A DNA stretch of 64,000 nt from Raffaelea ambrosiae (taxonomy: Eukaryota > Ascomycota > Sordariomycetes > Ophiostomatales > Ophiostomataceae), in contig PCDI01000004.1 in the NCBI GenBank assembly GCA_002778195.1, forward strand, positions 1,248,733-1,312,732, in the 5' to 3' direction. Shown here piece by piece: positions 1-11,025 of the stretch. Every line of letters starts with the position of its first letter. Position 1 is the stretch's first letter. The translations under genes were made by a program, and so were the position numbers. Below the pieces are notes generated by a model, which worked only from the letters and a program-made list of their open reading frames with translations, was not told the DNA's origin and did not search any database.

Positions 1-2415
1 ATGCCGTCCAGCAGAGAGACAAAAGGACCAGAGGGCGTAGGGTGCTGCAATCGAGTATCTTACATAGTACAAAGTAAACCATTACTGTGCAGTAAAAGCA
101 GCAAATGCAGTGAGAGAATACGAGTATCGCTACAACTACAAAAACATCCAGCCCCCAGTCTGCTGTGGCGTCTCGCTAACGGACCGGAAACACAGCCACC
201 CTTGCAGAAAACGGCAGGAGCGGTAGGGAAACGGCGGCCAGATGCGCTGGCTATTCTCTCCCCCCCCCCCCACACCCCTGGCGCCCACCGCCAGCAGAAG
301 CACCAAAAGGAAGCCGGCCTGTGACCAATAGCGATCCCTACCCGAAGCCCCCGTCGTCACCCGTCATAAACGTGCACCACTCTCCACACCCACACCACCC
401 ATCACTCCCTATGATGGTATTGTGGAGGAAGCTGCCGGGGCCCTGGGAATATGTAGGCATCATCCCTTGCAACACGGCCACCGGCCAACCCACCAACAGG
501 CCCCAAGAAAACACCCAAGAACCAGAACCGCAGAACCACAGAACCATAGAACCACAGAACCAAAGAGCCAAAGAACCAAAGAAAAAGGGCCTATGCACAC
601 ATGGCGCCCTGTTTCGCCTGCTGCACCCACAGAGCAAATCTGCTGAGCCAGCCTTTGCGCACATCTTGATACGAGTGGGCGTCAGATGTGACGCTTCTTA
701 TTTTTCGTCACACATGTGTCGGCCTGTCGAATGGAGGCGAAGAAATTTCATGTAGTTAGATAGTATGCGCATGCTAACCTCTCACTACGTATGCACCTGT
801 GTGCTGAGCTGCACATGACATACACCTGTCACCCATCACCCCCAACTATTGGCGACCTCGGTAGTTGGAGAGAAGCTAAGACACTCTTCCCTCCCACCCC
901 CTTTTGCTTGCTGCATCTTTTGTGTGTGTTGTCTACCTATCTGGTCCGTGGCATCTGGAACCCACAGGCAGCCACAGTCGAAACCAAAAGCTAGGCTTCC
1001 CTGATAATGGAAATGATACTAGCCCTTGTTTTCGTAACCAAATAAAGTGACAAGTTACAAAATGAAGAACAGTGCAGAGCCATGCAAAAATTGGGGCCCG
1101 GGCAGGGTCCCCTGCTGCTGCCGCGTTTGCCCCCTTGGGGTGGCACTCTTTCCAAAGAATTAGGCAGTTGACAAAAAGCCCAAGGGTGCACGGTGATGTG
1201 CGTGTGCTTCACCGTGACCCTTGTCGCTACGAATGTGTGTGGGTTGAGGGATGGGGAGGGAACAGACAAAAAAGTGGCCTGGTTGGAGAAAGCGCACAGG
1301 CGCAACCAACCGTGACCCTGTTCCTCGTCCGTGGCTGGCCACCTCGCGTCTGGGAAAACCCAGAATGAGCCACGGCAGAGAACGGAGGAAGAAATGGGAG
1401 GGAGAGTTCGTGCGGGCGACGCGCGAGAGAGCGATCAACCCTGGACCAAGGAAAAGAGACAAGGAGGACAGCCGATGCTGCGACATGGGTGGATCATAAC
1501 AGGACCATCCTATGTCTATGTACTTTGTATATATATACGTCCTCGTACTATGGAGTGAGATACAGATTACGAGCTGTACTATGCACCGTACCGTTTTAGA
1601 GTATTGTGGGACTAGGGTCAGGGACGACAGAACATCCTCTCATATCCCATGCTTTGTGTCTTACAGATCTGACGCGAAATCAGGGGGGGTTGAGCCAAGG
1701 GGAGAAATGGGGCCAAACCGAACCCTGGCGTGCTGAGAGAAAGCGAAAGAGAAAAAGAAAAAAGAAAAAAAAAAAACAGAAACTCATAGCCACGAAAACG
1801 ATCCTTCCTTTCCGATGGATCTCCACTCCTAGTCTGCTCTTCCCACTCTTGCGGCAGGATCAACATCCGTTCCCTCTTTTTTCTGGCTGCTGAGGCGTCC
1901 GAGGGACGTGGGAAACGGCCCACGCACGGGTCTCTGCTCCTCCCCGTGTGTGTGTTTTGTTCCATGGAAACGGCAAACAGGGAAAAGGGAAATTGATGCA
2001 CTGTAGATCGAATCGTCCGGACACGCAGCTCAAACGTCTGGAATAGGGGGCGGTGCGGGAAGGACAAAGTGGGGAAGAACGACGTTCTTCGTGAAGACTA
2101 GGCGTACAATACGGGAAATGGAACGACTAGCACAGAGCCTCGTGTACACAGACAGCCTCGTGGACCTGGGGACCATTCGACAGTCCCTTCAACGTGACAC
2201 ATGGAGCGTATATACATTCCGGGGAGGTATCGTGTCTGGCTTAGAAACTGTTCAGCTACTAGCCAGCTTCTGCAGTATCAACTGGGTTCTTTTCGTGCTT
2301 CTGAAACCAAAGACGGCTGGTCGCGCTGGCCGCCGAACGGAGCCACTGACCTGAAGTGCTTGCTCAAGGCATTCTTTGCTTCAACAGATTTTGTTGTATA
2401 TAGCAATACTTGTGT
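1..2415. other. Intergenic region, no gene recognised
   Basis: No open frame here has recognisable domains, intron logic or coding character; the frames present are short and overlap on both strands. The stretch holds an imperfect tandem repeat (about 516-595), a C homopolymer run near 261-270 and an A-rich run near 1740-1780. A TACGAGTA word lies at 119-126. Confidence 0.6.
516..595. repeat. Imperfect short tandem repeat, GAACCACA-type units
   Basis: Units of about 7-9 bases, variants of GAACCACA and GAACCAAA, repeat roughly eight to nine times with drift. It looks like a replication-slippage tract; there is no coding or structural signature. Confidence 0.7.
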
Positions 2416-3151
2416 TTATGCCTTCTCTGTTGTAAACATGAAATCCTCCAACTCTCGGAAAGTACTGTCGGCATCATGGTTCACAATAACCCTGTCATGT
2501 ACTCCCGTTTCTGCATACTCCAGCTCATCTCTAGCACGACCCAGCCCTTGCTGAACACTAGTTTCATCTTCGACACCTCGTCCTCGTAGTCGTGTCTCCA
2601 AGACTACAAAGCTCGGCGGCTTAATAAAGATATCCCTTGGGTCGATTCGCGAACCGTCTTTGGGTTGCTCTTTCTTCAATTGCTTGACTCCTTCCATTTC
2701 AATATCTGGCAGAACCACCGATCCCTTTGCTGACTGATCGATAACTGTTTGCTTGCTCGTGCCATACATGTTTCCATTAAATTTGGCATATTCAATTATT
2801 GTGTCTTTGGCGATGAGGGATTGGTAATCGTCGTGCGATACGTAGTAATGCGTTTCGCCTTCGATCTCACCAGGTCGTGGCTTTCTGGTCGTATGAAGAC
2901 ACAGTTGTAGCAAATGTTCTCTATTCATCCAGTAGTCTTTTGCAAAGTGTGCTTTTCACGGCACCAGACGAGCCAGGTATGACAATGGGACGATCGTTTT
3001 GGACTGTATGTACGTTACTTATGTGAGATGGAGTCTGCAGTTTCCCTTGAAGGTAAGAGAAACTTGAGAAAGGACTTGGAGACCCACGTCGTGCCATGTT
3101 GTGATAAGCGACAAACCGAGGCGTGTTGCTTGCAAAGATATCGGTTGGCAA
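2416..3151 (-). pseudogene. Guanylate kinase pseudogene (stop codon, frameshift, altered P-loop)
   Basis: Read on the minus strand, this stretch carries most of a guanylate kinase (GMP + ATP to GDP + ADP). An N-terminal segment (from 3151) runs through RPIVIPGSSGAVKST, which corresponds to the family P-loop (GPSGxGKGT/ST) but has Ser for Pro and Val for the Gly before Lys. An in-frame TAG follows at 2921-2923. The next residues still match the family (RTFATTVS), after which one extra base at about 2896-2899 shifts the frame into HTTRKPRPGE, the GMP-binding loop. From there the frame is open to 2416 and retains GNMYGTSKQTV, DIEMEGVKQ, FIKPPSF, RLRGRG and ELEYAET. Family-typical residues are further eroded (VLPDIE for VLDIE, QGLGRA for KRLAQA, a Pro lost before GVHD). 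No intron is needed across the kinase core. The functional gene must lie outside the window. Alternative: a sequencing or assembly error in a live paralogue, which is unlikely given the several independent lesions. Confidence 0.87.
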
Positions 3152-5428
3152 TGTCTTTTGCCAGGAAGAAGACGGATTAGGTTGTTGTCGACGAAGAGGA
3201 TTTGACGAAAGTGAGCCAGACAGATAACGAAATCACCGGATTCGGCAGAAACTTTCTTGCGCTGCGGCGCATACATGGTGCAACGAGGGTGTAGGAAGCA
3301 GTCAAGTGTTCCCAAACAACTTGAGTCTATTGCGACGATTTACTGAAGAATTTCTGGAACAAGTTGACATTTCGAACTAGACCTTACGATCTTACACATC
3401 TCAAATATGGGGCAACTACAATGCTGCGAGAGCCGAACCCCGCTGAAATTCTTCAGTCGTCTTTTGATATCAGCCCGCACAAGTATGGCAGAATTAACGT
3501 TCCAATTATTCCTTGGAAGTTTGAACACATGTCTAATGCTAAATGTTGGTTTCTCCGGTTGGTTATGTGGCCCGTCCCCGACAGCCCAACCCCATACTCC
3601 TTTTTTGGCCCTGTCGGGAACGCCAGCTCCTCTACCGCAAGTAAGAATAGCGCATGGACAAAAGAAAAAGTCCATGTTGTGTGTGTCTTGGCTGTGAAGC
3701 ATGCAGGCACTTGTGAGACAACTACACAAACAAAGCAATATATTGGGTAGAAGTTAGGGAAACAGACACCGGACCACTACCTCTAGAAGACCTTAGTTCG
3801 GGAAACAAAAGTCTCTCGACTGCGGGGGGTATATCGGTAGCAATAAGAAATCACTTTTTGGTCTGGCTCCTTAAAGATGCTGGGTGGCTTCAATTCCAGT
3901 CATCTGGCAACGGGCATTTCCGTACGCCACTCTGAGACGAGCTTCAATAAAGAATCGCCGCAGGCAAGGGGGGCATAAGAAGGAAGAAATAATGTGTATA
4001 AGTTCACTTGCTTGATGATACTTGGTAACGCGTAGGTGAACCTTTTTATTCGCTTTCGGTGAAGTCTTATGACTCTGTGCTTACTTTTATTTACATGTAC
4101 ATGTATCTTGGGGCCAAATAAGAAAAAAAAGTAAGGAGCAACCGGGGAAAAGGCTGGCCGATGGTATGTAGACACCACGGACGAAAAAAAAAAACCCTCG
4201 TGCTGTTACTGGCGAAGATAGGGAAGGCGTGAAAGCCGTATTGTCGTCACAATGATCCTGGTTGAAGCTTATTAGCCAAGGAGCAACAATTTTCAGAATT
4301 CCCCTTGTTAAGGACGGTGATGTAGATGTTCTCTGCAAGTACAAAGGAGTATTTTTTTTTTCGTCCGTGGGCACAGAGTGAAAGAACCGGCGCAGACAAG
4401 CTATGTGACTTGATATCAGAATTACCTTCTTTCGCTCTGTGCTCCAGGGCCAGCCTTACAGAGAAGGGGGGGTAAATCTCACGTCTTGCCTGGCATAGAG
4501 GACTACGTATCACTACCCCTCCCCCCAGATTTAAGGCAGATCATGTTCGCTAGAGTCCTGGCCTAGACTAACGACGTCCTTTTTTCACAATTTTCAGGAG
4601 CATCCGTTTGTCACGTTCACATTCTGTGTCTGTGTGGCATTCACGTGCGTTGGGATCGGCTTGTGATATACATCTATCAGTGACCCTATTCTGTCGGATG
4701 AAGAAAGAATTGGACGAGTCTCAAAAAACCAACGGGGGCCACGTAGCTATCCAACAAGGACGATAAACAAGACGCAATCTGAAAATGTTCGATGCTGCCA
4801 CCCATACACATTCCACATTCGGTCTTTTACTCTCATCTCATGAAATATATAAAGCAAACGTCACTCAAAAAAAAAAAAGAGACAGGGGAAGAAATAGCAC
4901 ATGAATACTGATAAAAGATATAGGAGAAGGAAGAAGGAAGAAGGAGGGCAAAAAACAACAACAGTAAAATACAACCCCACAGATATCCAGTCAACTCCAG
5001 ATGTCCTCTTCAGAGCAGTAGGAGAACGTCCTGCATGAAAACCAAAAATAAAAAAAAGAACATATGCCTAATTATGATACAAAAGCAAATAATTGTGAAA
5101 GGACAAGCTAGAGAGAAGGGGAAAAGAAAAGGTAACTCGCTCGCCGCAACAGAGCATGGAATGCCACGAACGGCCAGGGCGCTCAATCAGGAAACTATAT
5201 TCCCGTCACCAGATAGCAGCTGTGGTGTTTTTTATCGAGCTTCCCGCCAGTGATTTTTTGCGCTCAGTAGTTGCATGTTCATTGTAAATAGCTGTCAGAC
5301 CGGAGGAAAAGAAAGGCGTCCCGAGATAATCGGAATGCCGTCAAATGTATTAAAAGTATGGCAGGAAGGAACATGAAAGGCAGCAAACAGTAGTTGGGCG
5401 TAGACGTTGGAGTAGCTTGAACACTCTA
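3152..5428. other. Intergenic region, no gene recognised
   Basis: I found no protein-like frame longer than about 130 codons and none with recognisable motifs. It contains A/T homopolymers and a purine-rich stretch near 4900-4970. Its 3' part is probably the 3' untranslated region of the TMEM115-like gene that ends at 5429. Confidence 0.55.
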
Positions 5429-6678
5429 TCATGCGTTGGGCTTTTCGCCTTCGTCGTTGTCTGGCATGTAGCTTGTCTCGCCCAGCATACCGGATGATGA
5501 CGGCTGGGATGTCATGGCCGTCTGCGTGTTGGGCTTCGGCTGTGCAGACACAGTCGGGCCCGTGGTCGCCGGAAGCGGCTGCTCTGGCTGCGTAGAAGCA
5601 GCAGTGCCTGCGGCAGCCGACGCAGGACCGACCGAAGAACCCGGGCCGCGAGAGGCAGCAGCCGCTGCATGCAGCCGCTGGTCGAGGGCCTTGAGCGCCA
5701 GCGCCCGGCGCCTCTCAGCCTCAGCACGGGTGCTGCCGGGTACGCTGCGCTGGTGGTGCATGTAGTCGTTGCCGACGGCCGCGCGCGCCGAGATGTCGGC
5801 TTGCGTAAAGGGCGTGCACAGGTGGACGGCAACGAGCACGTTGAAGACGGCGTCGGAGATGGTGGCCACAAACGGCTTGATGGGGCCGGGGAAGAACTCG
5901 GCCAGAGCGAAAGTCTCGCTGGCATCGCCGCGCAAAGACGACGGCTGCGACGAGTCGAGGTCCGGGAACACCGACTTGTAAAAGCGCAGGTAAGTCCAGC
6001 TGGTGAAGAAGCCGAAGATGGCCAGAAGGGCCGAGGCGACTGTCAGGATCGGCGTCATGGTGAGGGCCAGCACGGCAGAGAGGTAGAGGATGGGGAAGCG
6101 TGGCACCCGCAGGGACAGGACACCGCGGAAGAGGGTGACGGTGTGCGCGGGCACAAGCTGGCTGAAGGCGACGAGGAAGGAGATCTGGAGCGGGATGGTG
6201 CCGGCGATCGTAGTAAGTCTGTAGGGGAAGGGAGACATAAAAGTTAGCCAGAGAGAAAGAACCGACGACAAGAGACCCCAAAAAAAAGCAGATAAACGTA
6301 CGTCCAGGTCTCATCGTGGGTGAGGGAGAAGAAGAAGATCAGGACAGCAAAGGTCAGCAGGTTGGGGATGAGGCTGACGACGAGCAGGAACTTGGCGAGC
6401 TCGCGGGACGACCAGGCACGCTCGAGGTAACGGCCGCCCTGGTAGAGGGTGGCGCCGGCAATAGCGAGCGTGAAGATATTGCTCTCGACGAGCGTGGTCG
6501 ACAGAAATGTCCACGGGTAGAGCACGGACAGCTGGGGGATGAGGTTGAGATAGGGAATGACAATGTGCGACTGCGACGTCCATTGACGATAGCGGATGGC
6601 GGCGCTCAGAAAGGACTGGAGAACCAGCACGATCAGCACAATGCGCGTGACCGGCGGGATGTTTAGACGGGGCGGCAT
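5429..6678 (-). CDS. TMEM115/DUF1751-family Golgi membrane protein
   Basis: Two exons, 6678-6302 and 6218-5429, encode 388 residues. The 83-nt intron (6301-6219) has a GTACGT donor, a CTACAG acceptor and phase 2, and restores the reading ...ETWT-LTTIAGT. The ATG at 6676-6678 is chosen because family similarity begins at once (MPPRLNIPPVTR). An in-frame upstream ATG at 6813 would add 45 residues rich in Arg and Ser without family character. The protein has several hydrophobic segments in the first 230 residues and a conserved loop with YLERAWSSREL. The tail is hydrophilic, rich in Ala, Pro and Gln, and lacks membrane segments. TMEM115 homologues are multispanning rhomboid-like-fold proteins without catalytic residues, located in the Golgi and linked to retrograde traffic; that role is carried over from the family. 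Neighbours give no functional clue. Family assignment is fairly secure; precise function is not. Confidence 0.82.
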
Positions 6679-9600
6679 CGCGACGGACGGGCGGGAGGGT
6701 CGACGGCAGAGAATAGAACGGCGAGGGCGGAGGATAGGAGAATATTGCGAAGCGACAGGCGATTGCGGAATCAGCCGAGACAGCGAAGTGGAAGGGAAAG
6801 AGAGAGGAGCCAAGAAAACTCAGGGACCAAACACTGATATGGCGGGAGCACAAAATGGCAGGAGTCGAAGTGACCAGGTCTGCGTCGGCTGTGCGTTGGA
6901 CAACAGTGTGTGTGTGTGTGTGTTTCTGAGAAGCCGTTGTTGGCTGGGAGCTCTCTTTCTCTTTTCTTCCCCTTTCTTGTTGCTGAAGACGTGACGTGAG
7001 TAGCGTCCCGACTTTCGAGATGCTCCTAAAAAATTACTTTAATGAAGAGTGGCTTCAACGCGGGTCCCGTTTGGTACAAGTGTGGCGGGTCTCTGTGGTC
7101 CCTGTGGCTGCCTGAGGCACGAGTGGCAGATTGGCAAGAGGCCAAATGGCATGGAAGTGGGCAAGGGAGCAATCACAAGCTTTGGCGCACAAGGCAAGGG
7201 GAATCCTGGCCAGCCAGGTAAGCTGTTAGGCTGCAACCTGGCAATTTGCAGGGGCTTGTAGGTGCGTTTCAGGTCACTCCTTCTCGAAGGGCCATATGTT
7301 CCTGCATGCAGCTCTTGAAGACGCACGGGCCACATAGATGACCTGCTCAGGCCGAGTTTGGCTGGCATTGTTTCCCGCCCGCATATCTGTACTGTGCGGG
7401 TGGGTAGCTTCGCAGATTCATCGCACTGCCCAAAACCAGTGCCGCAAAAACATGGCCGAATTCTTGAGTCAGTTCGACGAGAATCTCGGCCAGAAATGAC
7501 GGATACATTTCGAGCTGGCGCTGGTCTTGCTTTCTGGCACTTTTTTCCCGCTCTCTCGGCGCCCTGTGCGGCGTTTGGGCCGCTTCTGTCCGCCGCTCGG
7601 CTTCTTCCACAAGGCAAACAGGGCCGTGTTTGGAGTCTATGAAAAGAGGAGAACGACGCCATTTCAGCTGTGGCTTTTATGAGCCCTCACACGACGATGT
7701 GCAATGCCCAGACCTCCGGGAAGTTACCGTCAAATTTCGAGATTGGGAACCGCTATTTGGCTGGCAGTACTCCCTTTCTGCTGCGCGTGGGCGGGTCAGC
7801 AAGGCCGTTTCGTCCTCGGCACGGGTACCCAGGAGGCCGTCTCTCCACCACTCCACACTAGCGGGCACACTATCTGCAAATGTACCATGTACTGTTGTAT
7901 GCGTTGCGTTGCGCTGCGTTGCGTGCGCACAGCGGATGGGACCAGAATAGCGCGCTGCACGGTGGGCATGCGCTGTGCCATATCTGTGCCATATCTGTGC
8001 TATTATGTACCATAGTATTTTCCTAGCAGGGAACAAACTTTCAGGGGACACAAGCACACGCATTGGACGGCCCCACTCTTTTTGCTTTTTTGGTCCTGCC
8101 ATAGAAAGCGTCGAAAGTGTGCGCGCAGCGGGTGGCGGATGGGGCCAGCGCCGCTTCACCACACATTTCTGCGCGCTTTTGTCTCCCTCTCCAGGTTTCC
8201 TGAGTGTCTCTTTGGCGGCTGCCGCTGCTCTGTCAGCCCAAATCCGCACCGAGAGGCCCCGAGAGGGGCCGAAGAACGGCAGGCGCTGCGCTGCCTTATC
8301 AATTTGTCACCGTTTTGGTTTGCATGAATACATGCCGCCTGACTCCCTGAGAAGTGACAATCGCACTGCCTGTGTGCGCACTTCGACTGGCCTCAATGAG
8401 ATGTGTAGGATTATGCTGCAATTTCCAGATGAGGAGGACCTTGACGACGGCGAGCCCCGGCAGACATTTTTTTTGATCCCTGCCTCTTGAACAGGTCTGC
8501 AAGGCACATGCGCAGCACCAGGGCTGCAGGATGTGTCGGCGAGGGTCTTCGTTGTGGTGGCCAGTTGTCTTGGTATGGAGTTGGTCAAAAAACATCGTGT
8601 TGCTTACCTCTGCGGCCCCCTGAAACATGGTCCAGCGGGCTGTTTCTTTTTATGTTCTTTTTTAATTGTGAGGCATGTCAGAAGGCTGCTAGCCAATCAG
8701 AGGCCATCGCTGCCTCAGATCCTTAAAAAGAATAATGTCCCGGTTGCCACACACCACCACCACCAGCCAAGCGGAATTGTGGGCAAGCCAGATATATCGG
8801 TACAAGGCCAGCAAGGGATATGTCTGTGGATAGGTACCTGTGTACCCGCGTACCTGTGTGCGATACCTACTCGTCGTACATGCGTCTGTGGGATAATGGC
8901 TACATGGGCGCCTGGGCGGGTCACGGCCTGACCCCAGCAGACATGAACGGGCTGTTGGTTGGTTGCGGTGCACCACACCACCGCTCGTCGTGTTTGAGCA
9001 CAGAGTACTCGTACACCTTCTTTCCTGATGGTAGCATATAGTACACGGCACGATACGCTGCGACCGCGATGGACCGCTGGCTGACTTCTTTTGTCCGGTC
9101 CACCCAGGCCAAACGCTGAAGAACACCCTCCCCCCCCCAGGCGGCCTTCGCGCCGGGGGACGTGAAACTACGACATGGGCAGAGGCCACCCCCCCTGTCT
9201 CTTCGTCTGGAATCCTCGTAAGATGAGATTTGATGTGCCAGCTTCTTGGGAGGTCCGGGAAATGGAAGGCCACAAAGGAAGCCCAGAAGAGGCGCTACGC
9301 CACTTGCGTTTGTGCGCAGAGGCCACACTGGCTGCAGCCTCTCACGGGAGAAGGATAAAAAATAAAGAACCAACGGACTAAAAGAACGAATAACCGGATA
9401 ACAAAAGAACGAAAGGACGAAAGAACGAAAGAACGAAAAGACACGGAAGGCGGAGCTGCAAAGCAACAACGGACGCCCACAGAAGTGTCTGCGCTGGCTG
9501 GGGCTCATTGGCAACTCGCCGGACCCGCCCAGGCTGGGTCGTTGGCGTGCTTTCTTTTTTCTTTCTTTTTCTCCATTTGGATTGGCCGCTTGCCACTGCT

Positions 9601-11025
9601 GGCACACGAGCCATCCAACCACGGCCGATCCCCCCAGCTGGGTGTTGGTTACTGCCGGGAGTGCGTATCGAAAGCAGCACGAAATGAGCCAAAGAGCTTG
9701 GGCCTAGCACCCTGTCTGGCGCAGGTCATCACGGGAATGCGACAGCCTGTCAACTGGCCTGCCTTGCTGGCCTCGACCGGCATCAACAGGTCCCCAGTAC
9801 AAAATCGCTCCAACTTCCCTGGAGGAATCTGAATGGCTGCAGCGCACTCGAAAAGGCGACTTCATCACTGAACGTTCTCCGCAGGGCTGCTGCGCCTGAC
9901 GCTCGCTCACAGGGGGGAACAAAACGGGCTGGGTCTCCAATCTGGATCGCCGCCAATGGGATGGGATTCGAGCCATTTGCATCGCCCAGAGCGCGCCGCG
10001 ACCAGGGTATCCCAGCAGGTAGTACTACTACTCGTATGTATGTGAGATACTCCCCCTAGTAGCGTGCCCTTTTTTTTTCGCTTTTTTTATTCGGCTATTT
10101 TTTAATTGTTTTTATTTCGCAGCGCTGGTGGTTCGGACGCACTAGCGCGCTGTAAGGAATGGCCTAGCGCTGCCCCCCGTACCGGCTACTTCGACTGACG
10201 CCAGATTTGGCAGGCGCGACTGTGTCGTCGCTACACCGCCCTGGGACCCTCCACAGATGTGCTGACTCGGCCACTGAAGACTCAAGCCGGACCCAAAAAA
10301 CTGATCAAGACCAAAACTGAAGACGGCCTGGCTGGCAAACTGAAGCTAAGAACGCCAGAACGCTGGCGCACGGCGCCGCTCGCTCGCTCTCCCTGTTGCG
10401 TGTTTGGCGTTTCCCCCACCCCCCTTCCCTACTCTACCGCTGCCCCCCCCCTACCACCCCCCGGCGTCCTAGTCGCCTAAAAACAACAAGTCTATGCATC
10501 GAACGTTGATTTTCCCTGCCGCTACTACACATCGTGAGCGGTTGTTCCTTTACTAATTTTTCTCCCCTTCTTTTTTCTCAACACTCTCTTCCTCCCCTTC
10601 TTCCTTGCCCTATTCCACCACGCCCGCGCCTCTCGCATTCTGCAGCTTCCCGTCGCCAGGAACCGCCTCTTTGTCTCTGCAACATCCAGCTGCTCGCATC
10701 TGCTCGTTTTTGCCTTCTTTTCCGCCCTCGCTTGCGCCTACATTTCGCCATTCTCTGATTCGGACACACGCCGGGCTTTTTTGTTTTTCAATCTCGAATT
10801 TCTGCTTTCGTCACTTTCGCCAGGGCACCACCCCCTTTCTCGACCCGCGACAGACGCTCGCCAGCACCGCGAACCCGCCTCGTCGAGGGCCCGGCCTCAC
10901 TGCCACGCTTCTGCTCCGCGTCCTCGCGGAATCTGGATCGGATCCTGGATCTCATCTTCCGTGCTCGTTGACTCTCCTTTTGGACTCGACCGTCTGGGCC
11001 TGCTCGTCCACGTCTCCTCGGGCTG
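6679..11025. other. 4.3-kb intergenic region, no gene recognised
   Basis: Frames up to about 230 codons occur on both strands (for example 7039-7662 minus and 8921-9622 minus). They are rich in Arg, Ser and Pro, lack domain motifs and cannot be joined into a family member. Contents include a GT microsatellite (6907-6926), a GAACGAAA-type tandem tract (9381-9440), and TACTCGTA words at 9006 and 10029. A long CT-rich stretch (about 10560-10760) probably belongs to the promoter and 5' leader of the downstream WD40 gene. Confidence 0.55.
9381..9440. repeat. Imperfect tandem repeat, AAAGAACGA-type units
   Basis: About six drifting units of 8-10 bases built on AAAGAACGA/AAAGGACGA. This is a slippage-type tract in a non-coding spacer. 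Confidence 0.7.

Noticed and set aside
7039..7662. Minus-strand frame of 207 codons
   Set aside because: Arg/Pro/Ser-rich with no motif; overlapping frames on the other strand are similar in quality, as expected of non-coding sequence.
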